Positions 24,561 through 36,429 of a stretch of 64,000 bases of DNA are shown here, piece after piece (the stretch's first letter is position 1; each line of letters begins with the position of its first letter). The notes beneath the pieces are model-generated. The model was not told the origin of the DNA. It did not search any database and saw nothing but the letters and a program-made list of their open reading frames with translations. The translations under genes and the position numbers were made by a program. Origin of the DNA: Glossina fuscipes (taxonomy: Eukaryota; Arthropoda; Insecta; Diptera; Glossinidae); NCBI RefSeq assembly GCF_014805625.2, contig NW_023998490.1:539197-603196 (forward strand). Direction: 5' to 3'.

Positions 24561-25645
24561 ATCTGGCTGTAATATTGTTAGCTGCTTTTCATTAATTATG
24601 TTACGTATTCGCCATCAATGAAACACAAATATTTTTTTCTTTACTCTTCATATTAATTGTGGTAATAATAACAGAAAACTTAACATACCCTCATCCTCCG
24701 ATGTACTTCTCTCAATAAGTTAAAATATCTGAGCAAAAATATTCATCATTGCGCCATTATAAGCCCATTTATATGCACAATAATCATAATAATTATGGGG
24801 ACAGTTTGGAATTTGGCTTAAATTCCATGTCAAAAATTCGAATGAAAATGCAATGCATTTTTTTGCTGATTATGTTGAACATAGAAATAAATTGAAAGCT
24901 TAGTTATTGTCAATTTGCCAGATATGCGTGATGTGTCTGCGTACATCTCTATGCTAAATATCACATTTCTCCCAACGTATGAGGTATAAAAGCAACAACT
25001 GAACTTTGAATTCATTTTTCATTCAGTTGGATTATTGTCTGTCTCTTGTCATGCCGTACATGAAAGCTTATTCAATAGAACACGCACATGCACACACAAT
25101 GAGAGCAACGTACTTAAAGTAATGACACTGTAATAGTGTTACATTGTTAGCGAATTCAAGGTAAGTTTTTTGAGAATGAAAATTTCTTCTCCATGTCGAA
25201 AGTATTAATTTGCCTGAAATTTTTTCCTTTCATCTATGCGGCAGCTTGATATATTCATATTTGCAGAAGGGTAACGTTGCAATGCGTCACTCGGTTGTGC
25301 TTATAAACGAATTCGAAATTTAATGTAAGGTAAAATACGAAAAATTTCTCTCGTCTAACTTTTTTTATGAAATATTCAAAAGCTGATACGGGCTAAATAT
25401 CAACTCTTTAAAGCATGAGTCGAAAAACATATTTGTAAATAATTTTTTCGAGTATTCTCTCCTTAACAAAGTGATTTCTTTAATACGGTTATACTATTGG
25501 TACGTCTGAACGTAACGGCTTAAAAAGTACTTGCTGAGTATCGGCAGTGTGTACACGAAGTTTTATGGCTTAAAGTTCGACTACTACGATATTAGTAGAC
25601 TACAAGACTTTGTCTATCTTCTCTTAAACGTGCTTAGCAAGGATA
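24561..25645. other. Featureless AT-rich stretch
   Basis: No supported feature. Confidence 0.4.
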
Positions 25646-25655
25646 CACAGCGACA

Positions 25656-25656
25656 A

Positions 25657-25711
<55 letters not shown>

Positions 25712-25718
25712 GAGAAAG
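25656..25718. repeat. AG dinucleotide microsatellite
   Basis: About 30 AG units with a few A and C interruptions. It produces an Arg/Glu-repeat reading frame that is not a gene. Confidence 0.97.
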
Positions 25719-26004
25719 TATAAAAGGTTCACATTGGGAATTTTTAAGTCAGGAAGGAAATTCTCTCTTGCTCGTTGCCGAGCAATTTTGAGAGTCCCCA
25801 ACGAGATGGTTTAGAATAAGACAGCAGAATAGAAAACAAGGGCTAGTTTATGGAAAGGTTTATGGAATTTAATGACAGTCGCAAACTATCTAGTCGTTAC
25901 ACTGAGCCCATGGTCTACAGCTGCCAAGACTACTCGTTACTGAGAATCATAAATCTGTCTCAGTGCTTTCTTCACGCAAAACATTTTGTTTTTCGAGTCT
26001 ACGC

Positions 26005-26172
26005 TTTACTTATTTATGCATTGTCTATATATTTCGTAAATTAACTTACAAAGTATGGATTTTCAACGACTGCTAGATAACTTAGATCATATGCTCGCTC
26101 GCATTGACAACTCTCCCCGCGACCACTAAATTTTTAGTCATGATCCTTTGCCCACACGGCTACTCAGGCGGA
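26005..26172 (-). mobile_element. tRNA-derived SINE-like copy (family S)
   Basis: On the minus strand it opens with CCTGAGTAGCCGTGTGGGCA, whose TAGCCGTGTGGG part resembles an A box. It continues with CATGACTAAAAATTTAGTGG, like the anticodon arm and variable region of a tRNA. Its 3' part (26005-26055) aligns with that of the 45 kb copy: plus-strand TTATTTAT, then TGTCTATATATTTCG against CGTCTACATATTTTG, then ACAAAGTATGGAT against ACAAAGAATGGAT. The shared tail beyond the tRNA part is what makes this a SINE family rather than a decayed tRNA gene. Confidence 0.6.
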
Positions 26173-26521
26173 TAAAAACGTTTTATTTGGAACTGTTTAC
26201 GCGGTAGTCACCGTTATACCGATTTGAAGAATGCGGTTAACGATTGATTTCCATTTAATGTTACCGAATGACTGGGGTTTACCCATTGTCGACTGTCATT
26301 GATAGTATTAGCTGCCGTTTGAGCTACGGCCGTTAACTGGGAATATTAATTTTAGAATCATGGGCTTTCGATCAGCAAGTGATGGTAGAGACATATGACA
26401 CACTAAGCTCAGCATATTACATTGATTACACATATATAGATTTTACAAAGAAGAGAACAAATCTTCCGCACATCGTCTTTTGACGGAAAGCAAAAAAAAA
26501 TTTAGGTAAACTTCTCTCAGA

Positions 26522-26813
26522 TGTTTAATAACAAATTTAAGAATTACATAAGTAAAACTTATCGAAGAAAAAGTGTTTACTGAAGAGTTCTTTAATCGAT
26601 CGAGTGAAGACGTAGTTGCCGTCTTAGAAATCTCTTCTTCAATTCACCCCAGTTAAAAGTTTCAATGTGAAACAATTTTATTGGAAAGAAAGACGCGGGT
26701 CCGCACACTATTAATATTCAGGTGGTATAACACTTTCTTCCATCTTTGCGATACTTAGAATCCACGGTGTTTAATGAGAAAATTTAAAAATTACACAAGT
26801 AACACTTATCGAA
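26522..26813. repeat. Repeat Y flanked by 46-base direct repeats
   Basis: TGTTTAATAACAAATTTAAG (26522 onward) and TGTTTAATGAGAAAATTTAA (26768 onward) start two imperfect direct repeats that both end in ACTTATCGAA. The roughly 200 bases between them hold the core (GTCTTAGAAATCTCTTCTTC, later GGTGGTATAACACTTTC) that recurs at 32800-32982 without these flanks. It could be an insertion beside a tandem duplication or a short element with direct terminal repeats. No coding. Confidence 0.6.
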
Positions 26814-26824
26814 TTGGTTCGTTT

Positions 26825-27230
26825 TTTTTATACCACCACCACTGAAGGAGGGCGGTACACTCATTTTGTTTTTTTTCATAATGTATGTAAAAGCCTAAAG
26901 GAAGCTTCAACGCCCCATAAAGTGTATATATTCTTGGTCAGCGCGCAAATCTGAATTGATTCAGCAATGTCTCTCCCTCTGCGCAGTGTTTGTCGTTGGC
27001 ACTCTCCTGATCGCAAATCGAAACCAAGTGACTTTTGGAAACGCCTTTTTGCGAAGTTGGCTTGACATCATTAAATGCGTTCTGGAACAAGATTCGAACT
27101 TCGAATCAAAGTTTCTTAGTCAAGCTATCCAAAAGACTTACGGTATTGTTAAATTCACTACCAACTTGATATGGCTGCCATGAACAGCGACGCCTCTCCT
27201 GCAATTCCAATCTGTTCGCTTTACCTGAAG
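26825..27230 (-). repeat. Dispersed repeat family X, minus orientation
   Basis: Starting with TATACCACCACCACTGAAGG, it carries GTATATATTCTTGGTCAGC, AATTGATTCAGCAATGTCTC and TCGTTGGCACTCTCCTGATC. These are the reverse complements of blocks in the plus copies and match the 54880-55200 copy in the same order. Confidence 0.7.
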
Positions 27231-28510
27231 TACGCGCTTCAATAGCTTTATTTGGTGAAGGTGAGGCGAGCAATCATTAAATCGGTCAGATTGGTGTAGT
27301 CCATGATACATGATTCCTTACCAAACCCATCAATCATAAAATAGTATTTTATGTGGCATCAATTTGAATTCTGGTACCGCTTTTGCCGTCTCGTTAACGT
27401 GTGCACTTCACCTTCCATTGCTTATTATTAATGTTTTCATATATAGTTGGATTTCGTATTGATTCAGCTGCGAACCGCGCAGACAGATATCAAATTTCTT
27501 TTTACATTCAGCCGCCAGTCTTACACCAATGATTCAAAACTGGTTTTTGTTAAGCGTTCCACCTTGACACCATTAGACGAGATGTACCGGTTTCTCTCGA
27601 TTTCTTAAAGAATTTCATTTACTTGAGAAATTTGACAATTTGTCACTTTGTCAGTGGTGGTAAAAGATGTGAGAAAAATGTGTTTGAATTTTGGGAAATA
27701 ACGCCACGAATTTTTTTCTAGTCGTAATGTGCATCGACAATGAAGAAAAATATGCGCTTTTTTTAAATTTTTATTACGGTTTCTACTTGTCTTCATTCCT
27801 TCGCATTAACGGTGCGTTTACCATGCGAAGCTGAAATAGAATAACTACTGGGCGTAATTGTTGTTACTGAACTTTATGGCAAGAAAGCTTTTCGTAATTT
27901 CATGGAGAAAATGCAAAAAAACTTCCAGATTCGTTAACATGAAATTTTCCTAAAACCTAAAACTGTCAACAGATAGTAATTAAAAGAATCCGCATTTAAT
28001 GTTTTCCACATTTCTCTGAAGAAATAGATCAAAAAATCTTGCTTCTAATGAGGAAAAGTTTTTATGCGTGATTTTATGTCTAACACGTCCTTGTATGACT
28101 AACAAAACATATTGCTGGGGTGGACATGTGGGAGGCTAAAATCACGTATTATAATATACGTATACGTAAAATATCAGTCAGAATGTTTTACGAATTATAA
28201 GGACATTAATGTAAATCACATTAAAAACCATTCATGAAAATATGAAATTTGTTGTTGTTTGAAAGGGGCAGGTAAATGAATGGTAAATTGTTGTGTTTTA
28301 ATGATAATGAACGAAAAGCAAAAGTTTACATCGAGCTTAATTTTTATTGCTTTTTAGAGATTGGAAAAAAGCAAATAACAAAGTTATATTTGGCTGGAGC
28401 CGAATCTCGCATACACACCACCATTAAAGTCTTTCGCGCACCTTGCTTTTATTTATGGTTACAACAAAGTGAATAGAATAAAATTGATATTCAGTTTTTT
28501 AGTTCACTAA
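27231..28510. other. Featureless stretch
   Basis: No supported gene. A palindromic AT word (about 28143-28168) is the only visible structure. Confidence 0.4.
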
Positions 28511-28513
28511 TTT

Positions 28514-28845
28514 AATCCACCGCCCCGTGACGTTCACGATAATTAACGTAAAATTAAGATGCTTAGGCTGTCGCATTCTACTGCCCAAGTCCTTGTTTTT
28601 GATACCCATAGCGATAGTATCGTGGTTCAAAAACTTAATCCACTACGTCGTGACCTCCACGATATTTAATTTGAAACTAATATACTTGACATATCACACT
28701 CTACTCTCCAAGTCTTTTTATTTGACCATTTGACCCATATCGCTGGTATTATTAAGCAAACATTGATCGACCACGTCGCGGTTTCGATCATATATTATTT
28801 AGAATTAACACGTTTTCAAGCAGGTAATATACTTTCATTTGAGGA
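28514..28845 (+). repeat. Tandem repeat family Z, about 2.7 units of 123-128 bases
   Basis: Unit starts are at 28514 (AATCCACCGCCCCGTGACG), 28637 (AATCCACTACGTCGTGACC) and 28765 (GATCGACCACGTCGCGG). Within units, CATTCTACTGCCCAAGTCC matches CACTCTACTCTCCAAGTC, and TGATACCCATAGCGATAG matches TGACCCATATCGCTGGTAT. The third unit is truncated. A single related unit lies inverted at 55430-55570, so the unit is dispersed and not only local. Confidence 0.8.
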
Positions 28846-29089
28846 GCAACAAGAAGCACAAAATAATTTTAAACATTTCTTTTTTTTGCCTTATATATAA
28901 CTAACTAACTAATAAGCATAAAACCTCCAAAAAGTGCAAAAAGAAATTTCAAGTAATTGTAACTTTGCGTGTGCATGGTCGATTTTTTCCATTTCTGTAC
29001 ATAATTAGTAGAGTTTTTCGCTAAGAAAATCTGGAAAATTGCAGCGAAAATCCTAGAAATTTCCATTTAGGAAAATAGAGAAAAGTGGA

Positions 29090-29345
29090 GTAGGCTGTGA
29101 CCAATTTGTCCTATTTTCAGTATCCATCTGCGTGCCGACACTTCCAATGTTTATATCGAAATTGAAGTCGCCATCTTTATTTTTGCGACCAGAAGATACA
29201 GATGGACAGACATGCCTTAATCGATTCAGTACTTCACGCTGATCAAGAATATATTTATACACTTTACAGGGCATCTGAAGCTTCCTTTTGGGCGTTGGGC
29301 AAATAACCGAGTATACCTCCATCCTTCGGCGGCGGATGTAAGAAA
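29090..29345 (+). repeat. Dispersed repeat family X, plus orientation (well preserved)
   Basis: Blocks in order: GACACTTCCAATGTTTATAT, TTTTTGCGACCAGAAG, GATGGACAGACATG, TGATCAAGAATATATTTATA, CTGAAGCTTCCTTTTGGGCG and GTATACCTCCATCC. This copy joins the 5' blocks seen at 13830 to the 3' blocks seen at 43190 and so helps define the family's full extent of about 250 bases. Confidence 0.75.
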
Positions 29346-29642
29346 GGAAAAGTACTCGTAGTTTCTTCGATAAAAATTCGATGACATTTCGAAGAAGAAC
29401 ATTGCTGACCGGGTTTCAGGGTCAACAACGAAAGATAATGTTATAGGTTCGTGTACACATCTTTATTACATGCACTAATTATTATTAACTCGTTTATAAT
29501 TCCAATGGTTTGATGGGCTTTAACTATGAATTTTCATTATTATTTTGCATCAGAAAACTCCCAAAATATCATTTTAATAAATGCAAACGGGTAGTCGACT
29601 GGTGTCCTGAGTAGCGCGTGTTTTTCTTTCGTCTGCGAAGCC

Positions 29643-29975
29643 TTGATTGTTTTGCCCCCTTCGTGTATTTGGCTTGTTTTTTTTCAATCTTNNNNNNNNN
29701 NTCCCTTTCCAATCATAATCGATCTTAACCTTTCAAAGTCCTCTATTACTCCAGCAGATCAGGCCAAATTTCTTCTAGATAAAGTGGATTGGATTAATTA
29801 CTCCAAACAGGCTGAGTCATTTCTGAATACAAAGCCATTTAAGGGGAACTGCAGCCATGATGCTGCTATTAGTCTAAAGCGATTCACACGGCTGCTCATC
29901 TCTCTATTCCTTAATCCAACCGCTTTTTTAAACGGGCTAGGCTTCCTTGGTGGAAGAACACGCTTTTGTTATTGA
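29643..29975 (+). pseudogene. Endonuclease-to-RT linker segment of the LINE ORF2
   Basis: An open stretch of 110 codons spans the assembly gap. After the gap PFPIIIDLNLSKSS matches the end of the AP endonuclease, where family members have an SDH motif just before the FPI word. The N run falls at that place, so the catalytic His cannot be judged. Residues corresponding to 29780-29900 match the linker wording of I/R1-type ORF2 proteins. A shift to another frame is needed at about 29940 (LPWWKNTLLLLRKNKMDLWH). Confidence 0.7.
29692..29701. other. Assembly gap (10 N)
   Basis: Ten ambiguous bases. The fixed length suggests a placeholder, so true spacing across it is unknown. Confidence 0.99.
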
Positions 29976-30959
29976 GGAAAAACAAAATGGATCTATGGCA
30001 CCGTCTGCATCGCATCGGACTGTCACGCAATTGCTCTTTCATCTTGCATCTCAAAAGTATTAGAAACAATTATAGCATGTAGATTATCTTGGTTTCTTGA
30101 GTCCAAGAACCTCATTACAAAGCAACGAGTTGGTTTCAACCGGGATAGAGGGTGCATCGACGCTCTTTTCCATATTGGTTATTTTACAGGCAAAGTACTT
30201 TCCCAACGAAATCATGAGTTGGTCTTCATGTTATTTGAAGCCTCATGAAATCATGGAATGTTGGACTCAAATTCTTCAAATTCGCTAAAATTTCAAATCA
30301 AAAAAATTGCACATTTGTCGAAAGCAGATATGTGATGCAGGAAATCGTCTGATGGACATTAATAACTTTCTAGTACGGTCTTCGGTGAAAAAATTCCATT
30401 TTAACAAGAGTGAACTTCATATAGTACGTTGTTTGGAAAAGCCATGCGCGCATTAACACTATTGCTTATCTTACCAAAATGCTTGTTTCAAGCAAGATCG
30501 ACTATGCTTTGATAATTTATTTCGATAGCTGCATATCTAATATCAACATCCTTAAAACGGTCTACCACCAAGCCCTTAGAGCAAGTGTCTATGCTTTTCG
30601 GACGGCGCCCATCAAAAATGGTATAATTGAAACTGGTCTCCCAGGTTTATAAAATAGATTTTATGAGTTAAAAGCTCTAAAATCAACCCCAAGCTTCTTA
30701 ACTCAAACAAATCTATTTTCGGTCAAAATATGAAGAAGATTACTATTGCTACGAAATTTCGAAAGTCGCCGTTTCCAATCGACTATACTTTGTACGTAGC
30801 AAAGGAATTAAACATTCCCTTAAAAATTTTCTACTACTTTCGTCTTACACCTCTGTGGATTTTCAAAGATTACCCGTTCGATATTTCGCTGTCTTTGTAC
30901 AAACAAGAAGACTCTCCAATCTGTAGGAATCTAACAGCTAAAAAAACCCAGGTACTGGA

Positions 30960-31312
30960 GTAACGGTTGGATTCTTTTATACGCAGATGGCTCAAAATCT
31001 TTCTGTCTGGAACCTGCTTGTGCCGTTGTTGATGCTTCAGGTTCTCCTCAATCACACGTTTCAAAGTGCTTTAACTTTCATAACCGAAGCAAGAGTTATC
31101 CTTCAGGCTGAGAATCTTTCCCATAATGACAAACTTAAAACTGTCATCATTACTGTTAGTTTGTCTGCATTAAAAGCTATACGAAATCCTACGACTTCGA
31201 ACTGCAACACCAATCCGGCGATAAAATTAAAATCCTTTGGGTACCAAGTCGTATCGCTTTATTGTGAAATGAGCAAGCTGATCAAGCGGCAAGGTATGCT
31301 GCTACTGCACTT
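30960..31312 (+). pseudogene. RNase H domain remnant of the LINE
   Basis: The first catalytic Asp is seen in YADGSK. The Glu lies in an ITEARVI stretch, the usual TAE position. The third acidic position, normally TDS before LSAL, reads TVSLSALKAI, so the Asp is replaced by Val. Further on, the usual WVPSH reads WVPSR, and a stop falls just before NEQADQ. One frameshift separates the first motif from the second, and another precedes WVPSR. The domain is inactive on two independent grounds. Confidence 0.75.
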
Positions 31313-31770
31313 CTAATTATGCATGATGTTATGGAAAAGTTCAAAAATTCTTCAAAGATACATTTGAAGAAAAGTTAGAGAGGAATTAATGCAACGAATT
31401 CTACAATACCGTCATCAGCAGTACTCAAAACATTCCTCGGGCATACTTTCCATTGAAACTCACTAAAGCATCTTAAAGAAGTCTTCCTTCCCAATCTGCA
31501 GTTGTGGACAAATTCTCACTATAAAGCATATTCTCTGTGACTGCCTTAATTTTTGCTTTGCTAGAAGTATTGCATTTGGAACAACTAATCCTTTAATAAT
31601 CCTAATATATTAAATTATTTATTAAAACAATTAGGTTTAACATCTATTGCTCTTTTCTAAAATAGATCCGCGAGCCTGTATTGCTAGTGCTCAATGTCTT
31701 TTCCTTTTTAGTTTAAGTGTTTACTTCATAAGTGTAAAATTGTAATGATAATAATAATAAATACAAATGT

Positions 31771-32795
31771 ATTTAAAATTAATCTGTGGTTTTAATGAAG
31801 ATTCAGTTTTACATATTAACTTTTCCGATTTTCAATGTGCTGCTAAGCACAGAAGTCGCGCTAAGTTATTGAAAAGAAAATAATTGTGTTTTTACTTGGT
31901 CGTAAGCTAGAGCGCTTGCGGAAAGGCTTCAGGTGTCTATTAATTGCCTACTGGTAAGGTAGAGTCTCATATCCTACGTGCTCTTTAATACACTAAGGGA
32001 TGTTTTCGTGGAAGTGTTTAAATTTTTTTTAAAGGCATTTTCAAAATTATTTTATACATTTTAGTTCAAGATTATTGAGTAGATACGAGCCTGAGAACGA
32101 CCAGAAACCTTTCAATAATAAGTTAAATTAAAAGTTTGAGTTGAAATTTTGGCCGTTTTCTCTTTTAATTCACATCACGCGAATTGTAAAAAATCATACT
32201 TTGTCATCGATCATCAAATCTTCGAGGAAAGCCAGTAAGTACAAATATTTCAACATTCAAGGGTAGTTTTATAGCCTTGGCCGGATAGAATTGCAGACTG
32301 GTAGTCAGAATCTATAAACGTGTTCGTTTCGAAACATATTTTTTCAAAATGGCATGCAGTACACGTCGAAGAATTTCCTTCGAATTTCTGACGGAATATG
32401 TTTAAAATAACATTTTCGCAAAATTTCTTCGATGAGTTGAACAGTTTTTGTTAGAAGAGGATTACCTTTTATTAAGTCAAAAATTACAACTTTCTATTCC
32501 TGTACCTAGAGCCATGTAGGTATAGATCAGGCCTCTAAAAAGTATGCAAACATTTTTAATATATCTACGTTTCTCATAAGCGATATGCGATAGTTTTCGA
32601 TATCATTGCCAATCTTCTAGCATCGTGACGTTATCACTTTGTGCTATGTAAGCGTAAGAGTATTCAATTGTCTTCGGCATAAAGGTGTGGCTATATATGC
32701 TTCGAAGAAATATCCAACCACTCGCTATAATTAAGGAGAGTCGAACCATATGTTTTTAAGAAACGTACAGACTTCAAATATTTCCAAAAAAGACC
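31771..32795. other. Featureless stretch
   Basis: No supported gene or repeat. Confidence 0.4.
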
Positions 32796-32799
32796 ACTA

Positions 32800-32982
32800 G
32801 TCTTCGTAGTTCTTTAGTCGTCGTCTTAGAAAAGCTCTTCTTCAATTCATTTCAGTTAAGAATTTCAATAAAAAACCGTTTCATTAGAAAGGGGGGCGGG
32901 TGTTTGCACTCTATTAAAAACCAGGTGGCATAAAAGTTTCCTTCATCTTTACGATATTTCGAATCTGCCAATCCGAGTCTAC
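32800..32982. repeat. Repeat Y, second copy
   Basis: GTCTTAGAAAAGCTCTTCTT, TTTCAGTTAAGAATTTCAAT, CCAGGTGGCATAAAAG and TTCATCTTTACGATATTTCG match 26621-26762 in the same order and orientation. It ends beside the TA microsatellite that follows. Confidence 0.7.
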
Positions 32983-32983
32983 A

Positions 32984-32985
<2 letters not shown>

Positions 32986-33021
<36 letters not shown>

Positions 33022-33076
33022 TATATGTATACATATGTATATGTATATGTATATACATATATATACATATATATAA
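32986..33076. repeat. TA/TATACA microsatellite
   Basis: A pure TA core flanked by ACATATATA and GTATATG blocks; self-complementary throughout. Tyr/Ile repeat frames on the minus strand are artefacts of it. Confidence 0.97.
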
Positions 33077-33600
33077 AGTTCTCTATCCCACTCATCGAAA
33101 GTAGTCAAGCACTCTGCTAAGTAAGGTAATGGACGTCTGATGTTATCGTCAAAGCATAACCGTATTCTTTACCATAACTACTTTTACTTTTAATCTAATT
33201 ATGATATATTTATGTTAAGAGCAATTAAAAATAGTACTTGATGATTTGTATGTTTTTAATGTGCTTATTCAACTACAATTATAACTGCATGAAAAAACAT
33301 GTCAATACATATAAGAGTCATACCATATAATATAAAGTAAAAATTATTATCATCAATATCACTGAGTTGATTCCACTACTACACTGATGCATGGAAAACC
33401 CAGTATTTTTAGGTAAGAGTTAAAAACGCATAGGTAAATATAATGACAAAGAGACGAAGGAAGAGAGGCGCACGGAGAGAGAAAAAGAGAAAGAGAGATT
33501 GAGGAGAGTAAAAGCTTTTAATAAAAAGCTCCTCCTTGTATGTCACGTACAGAATCCTTTTTGTAATGAAGATGAAATATCATCATTATTGTCATCATTA
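33077..33600. other. Featureless stretch ending in an AG-rich patch
   Basis: No gene seen. A purine-rich GAGAGA/AAAGAG patch lies at about 33450-33510. Confidence 0.4.
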
Positions 33601-33607
33601 ACGGTAC

Positions 33608-33685
33608 CAGCAATAACAATAGTAGTAGCAGTAGTAGTTGTAGTAGTAGTGGTAGTAGTAATGTTAACAGCAGCAGCAACACACA
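33608..33685 (+). repeat. Degenerate TAG/CAG trinucleotide repeat
   Basis: Runs of AGTAGTAG, GTTGTAG and AGCAGCAGC form a mixed triplet repeat that reads as poly-Val in one frame. Confidence 0.9.
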
Positions 33686-34141
33686 ATAAGTGTTTATCTT
33701 AAATACTCGTAACTAAATACAATTTTAGTCAGTTGCTCTCAATTGTTAACAGTTTAAACATGAACGGAAATCATTTGAAAAATATTCGTTAAACGGGCTT
33801 TTTTTTCTAAACATTCAGTGATGAGTCTTAGTTTTTTTTTTAAGTTAAAGAAATTTTGTTGTTTCAGTTTTTCTACGGAACAAAACTAATGAGTTATAAC
33901 TGTAAAAAATCAAGTATTTTGTTGTTGTGTTTTTGATCAAAGGATAGCAATAACAAAAACAACAAGCAACCGAATTCTTTAATGAACGGAAACAATTCTG
34001 TGTGCAATAAGCAAAAAAAGAAAAAAAATTCTTTTGTGCAAAAAAAAATAAATAAAAGCAAAGCAAAACGATTTCAAAGGAAAATGAAAATAAATAAAAA
34101 GGTTTGATTCACATCTTCTTGCATTTAATGGGTAAGAAGCA

Positions 34142-34172
34142 GAAAAAAAAAAAACACACACACACACACACA
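34142..34172. repeat. Poly-A followed by CA microsatellite
   Basis: Twelve A at 34143-34154 run directly into about nine CA units. Confidence 0.95.
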
Positions 34173-34179
34173 AACACTT

Positions 34180-35550
34180 CAATTGATATGGATATCAACG
34201 ATACTTGAGGTCGGAAATTGTATTATTTGTAACCACAATTCACATATGAAATAAACACAGAAAAAAAAAAAAAAGAAAAGGAAGAGACAAGAAAAACGCA
34301 GAGGGATAAGATTAATAAAAGTATCTGACTTTGTTTGCAAATTGCTTAAGGTTTCGGTAAAGGATTAATAACAGTAAACCAAGACAAGACAATTGACTTT
34401 TACGATTTTGGTTTTCCTCTACATTTCAATTTATTTTCAATTTTTATGGTTTCAGATAACAATAGAAAACCATTTATGATATCTTTTTTAGAAAAGGATT
34501 ACGTGGTGTTGATAAATAAATGTAATCTGTTAGTGAAATTAAAAGCGTAGAAAGCAACAGCAATTGCCTAAGACTATACGCGGGTTGCCCCACGAGGGTG
34601 CTACCATGCACGACAAAGGGTGACAAAGCCATTAAAATCATTAAAATCTCGCGCTTTGTCTTGCTTCAAAAATGACACGTTCATGCCCGAAGGGTTAAAA
34701 TCCGGATAATATATCAAATACTCGGCAGTTGTCCTCATTTCCCTATTCACAAGGATAAACTGAGAAGTGCCTAATATCGTGCATCTTTAAATGCTCTAAT
34801 TTACGATAAACTAAAGCCTCTGTAGGAAGTTATTTGACGTTTTCTGGGTTTCGTGAGGGCCTTTTGAAGCATGATTCGAGGTTCTCGCATCATTTTTCTT
34901 GAAAAAATAACAACCTGCCGACCAACATTGAACTTTCTACAAGTTCTAGAATTAGTTCCTCGATATGTGCACTTTTTCTTTTAAGTAAGTTACCATTTTT
35001 TCTCGAAGACTGACGCGGTCGCTTGTGTCCTAATTTCGAGGTTATTGGAGATGCAAGAATGATTCATTAAGAAACTGCAGTTCCTCAACTACTTCCAGCA
35101 AGTGTCGTAGGATAAGCAAACCGAACATTTTGTGCAGCACAGACAGCATAGCACAGCAACTACCCCTACTACACAACTTAGCAGACAAGGAGTACGTCTA
35201 TCAAGTCGGCGTACTCTGGTTCTACGCTGATTGCGATAGACGACATTTTGATGATGATTGCGGTGTGGCCATGCTATAGCGAATGCAATATCGGTAAAGG
35301 CATAACACTTACCGATCGATCATACACCTCACAAGCTAGCTATCACACCTACTCCTTCTCACTTACTTGGGCTTACTTTGGAAATGTTAGACGATCAGCT
35401 TGCATGTCGAAAAACCCTCGCATAGTGCTAGCGTGCATCAAGACGCATTTTTTCATTTTCTTTTTTGCAAGAAAGCACTTTTGCCACTCACATTATCCTT
35501 TTGATAGGTGTTATTATTATTACGTATACGCGTGCGTACATAAAGGCAGT

Positions 35551-35582
<32 letters not shown>

Positions 35583-36425
35583 TTTTCTTAGAAACTTTTT
35601 ATGTTGTGTGGTTTCTTTTTTTCTTTTGTAAGTTTGCGACTCGAATGATAACAATGACACAAGCAATTAAAATGAATATTTCGCACAAAGAAAGAGACGG
35701 AAATTAAATAAGGAAAGACAAAAATTAATAGTAAATAAATTAAATTTCCAATTAAATAAAAGAAAAAAAAACAATGAAATTTCATTATGCTGTTGCCATT
35801 TGAAAGCGTTTACATGCAAATGTTTACTTAAGAAATCGAGTTTTAATAGTCAAAGTCATCTTAGCGGCATGGATGTTATAAACAAAGCAAACAATTTGAA
35901 CACAACTGAAGAACAACGTTCGCCTAAAGGTTCAAATGGTAAGTTAAATCATTTATCTATGCTTTTTATCTATTTATTTATATCCATATATCCTTATATT
36001 ATATTGATTTCATTCATTCAGTACATGTTGATTGACATAAACGCTTATGCTTGAGATTAATAAATACTCAATTGATTATTAAGATCAATATTTTTAAAAA
36101 GTCATTATGCGTAGGTACACGGTTGGTTAGCGTAGGGTGTTTTATAATGTTTCTACTCGTTTCAAATTCAACTGACTATAAAGGAATTCTAGGTTGATCT
36201 TACTTACATTTTCGGCAAATTATATTTTGCGGATATTATGGGTGATTTTTGAAAAAAGTTTCAGGTTTCAAACCGAGAAGCGAACTCTTCGAAAAAAGTC
36301 CATCACGCTTTTACTCTCGGAATACTTTTAGTTTTTTGTTCCAACAGTAAAAAAAAGGAAGCATCCTTTTTCAAGACCTGTTACGTCTTCATCTTCCTTT
36401 TACAAAACCTGACAATTTTTTTATT
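34180..36425. other. Non-coding stretch with a TA microsatellite
   Basis: The frame at 35248-35631 crosses the TA microsatellite at 35551-35579 and is not supported as a gene. A-rich runs are frequent at 34260-34290. Nothing else recognised. Confidence 0.45.
35551..35579. repeat. TA microsatellite
   Basis: About 14 pure TA units. Confidence 0.97.
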
Positions 36426-36429
36426 TTCT

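Larger units (their letters stand above)
29600..31770 (+). mobile_element. 5'-truncated non-LTR retrotransposon with RNase H (I/LOA-like), decayed
   Basis: Order of remnants: end of an AP endonuclease domain (FSFVCEALIVLPPSCIW, then PFPIIIDLNLSKSS after the gap), a linker (KVDWINYSKQAESFLNTKPF, about 29780-29839), reverse transcriptase start (KVLETIIACRLSWFLESKNL and VGFNRDRGCIDALFHI, about 30048-30180), RT thumb (VYHQALRASVYAFRTAPIKN, about 30560-30619), RNase H (LYADGSKSFC near 30978-31007; SLSALKAI near 31155; NEQADQAARYAA near 31266) and a C-terminal CSCG...HILCDC knuckle near 31498-31544. A TAATAATAATAA-like tail lies at 31747-31762, typical of I-type elements. Most of the RT palm, including motif A and the YADD box, is deleted or unreadable. 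It is clearly inactive. The clade is inferred from domain order and tail. Confidence 0.85.

Noticed and set aside
25531..25791. Arg/Glu-repeat protein
   Set aside because: Produced by the AG microsatellite.
32852..33108. Tyr/Ile-repeat frames
   Set aside because: Produced by the TA microsatellite.
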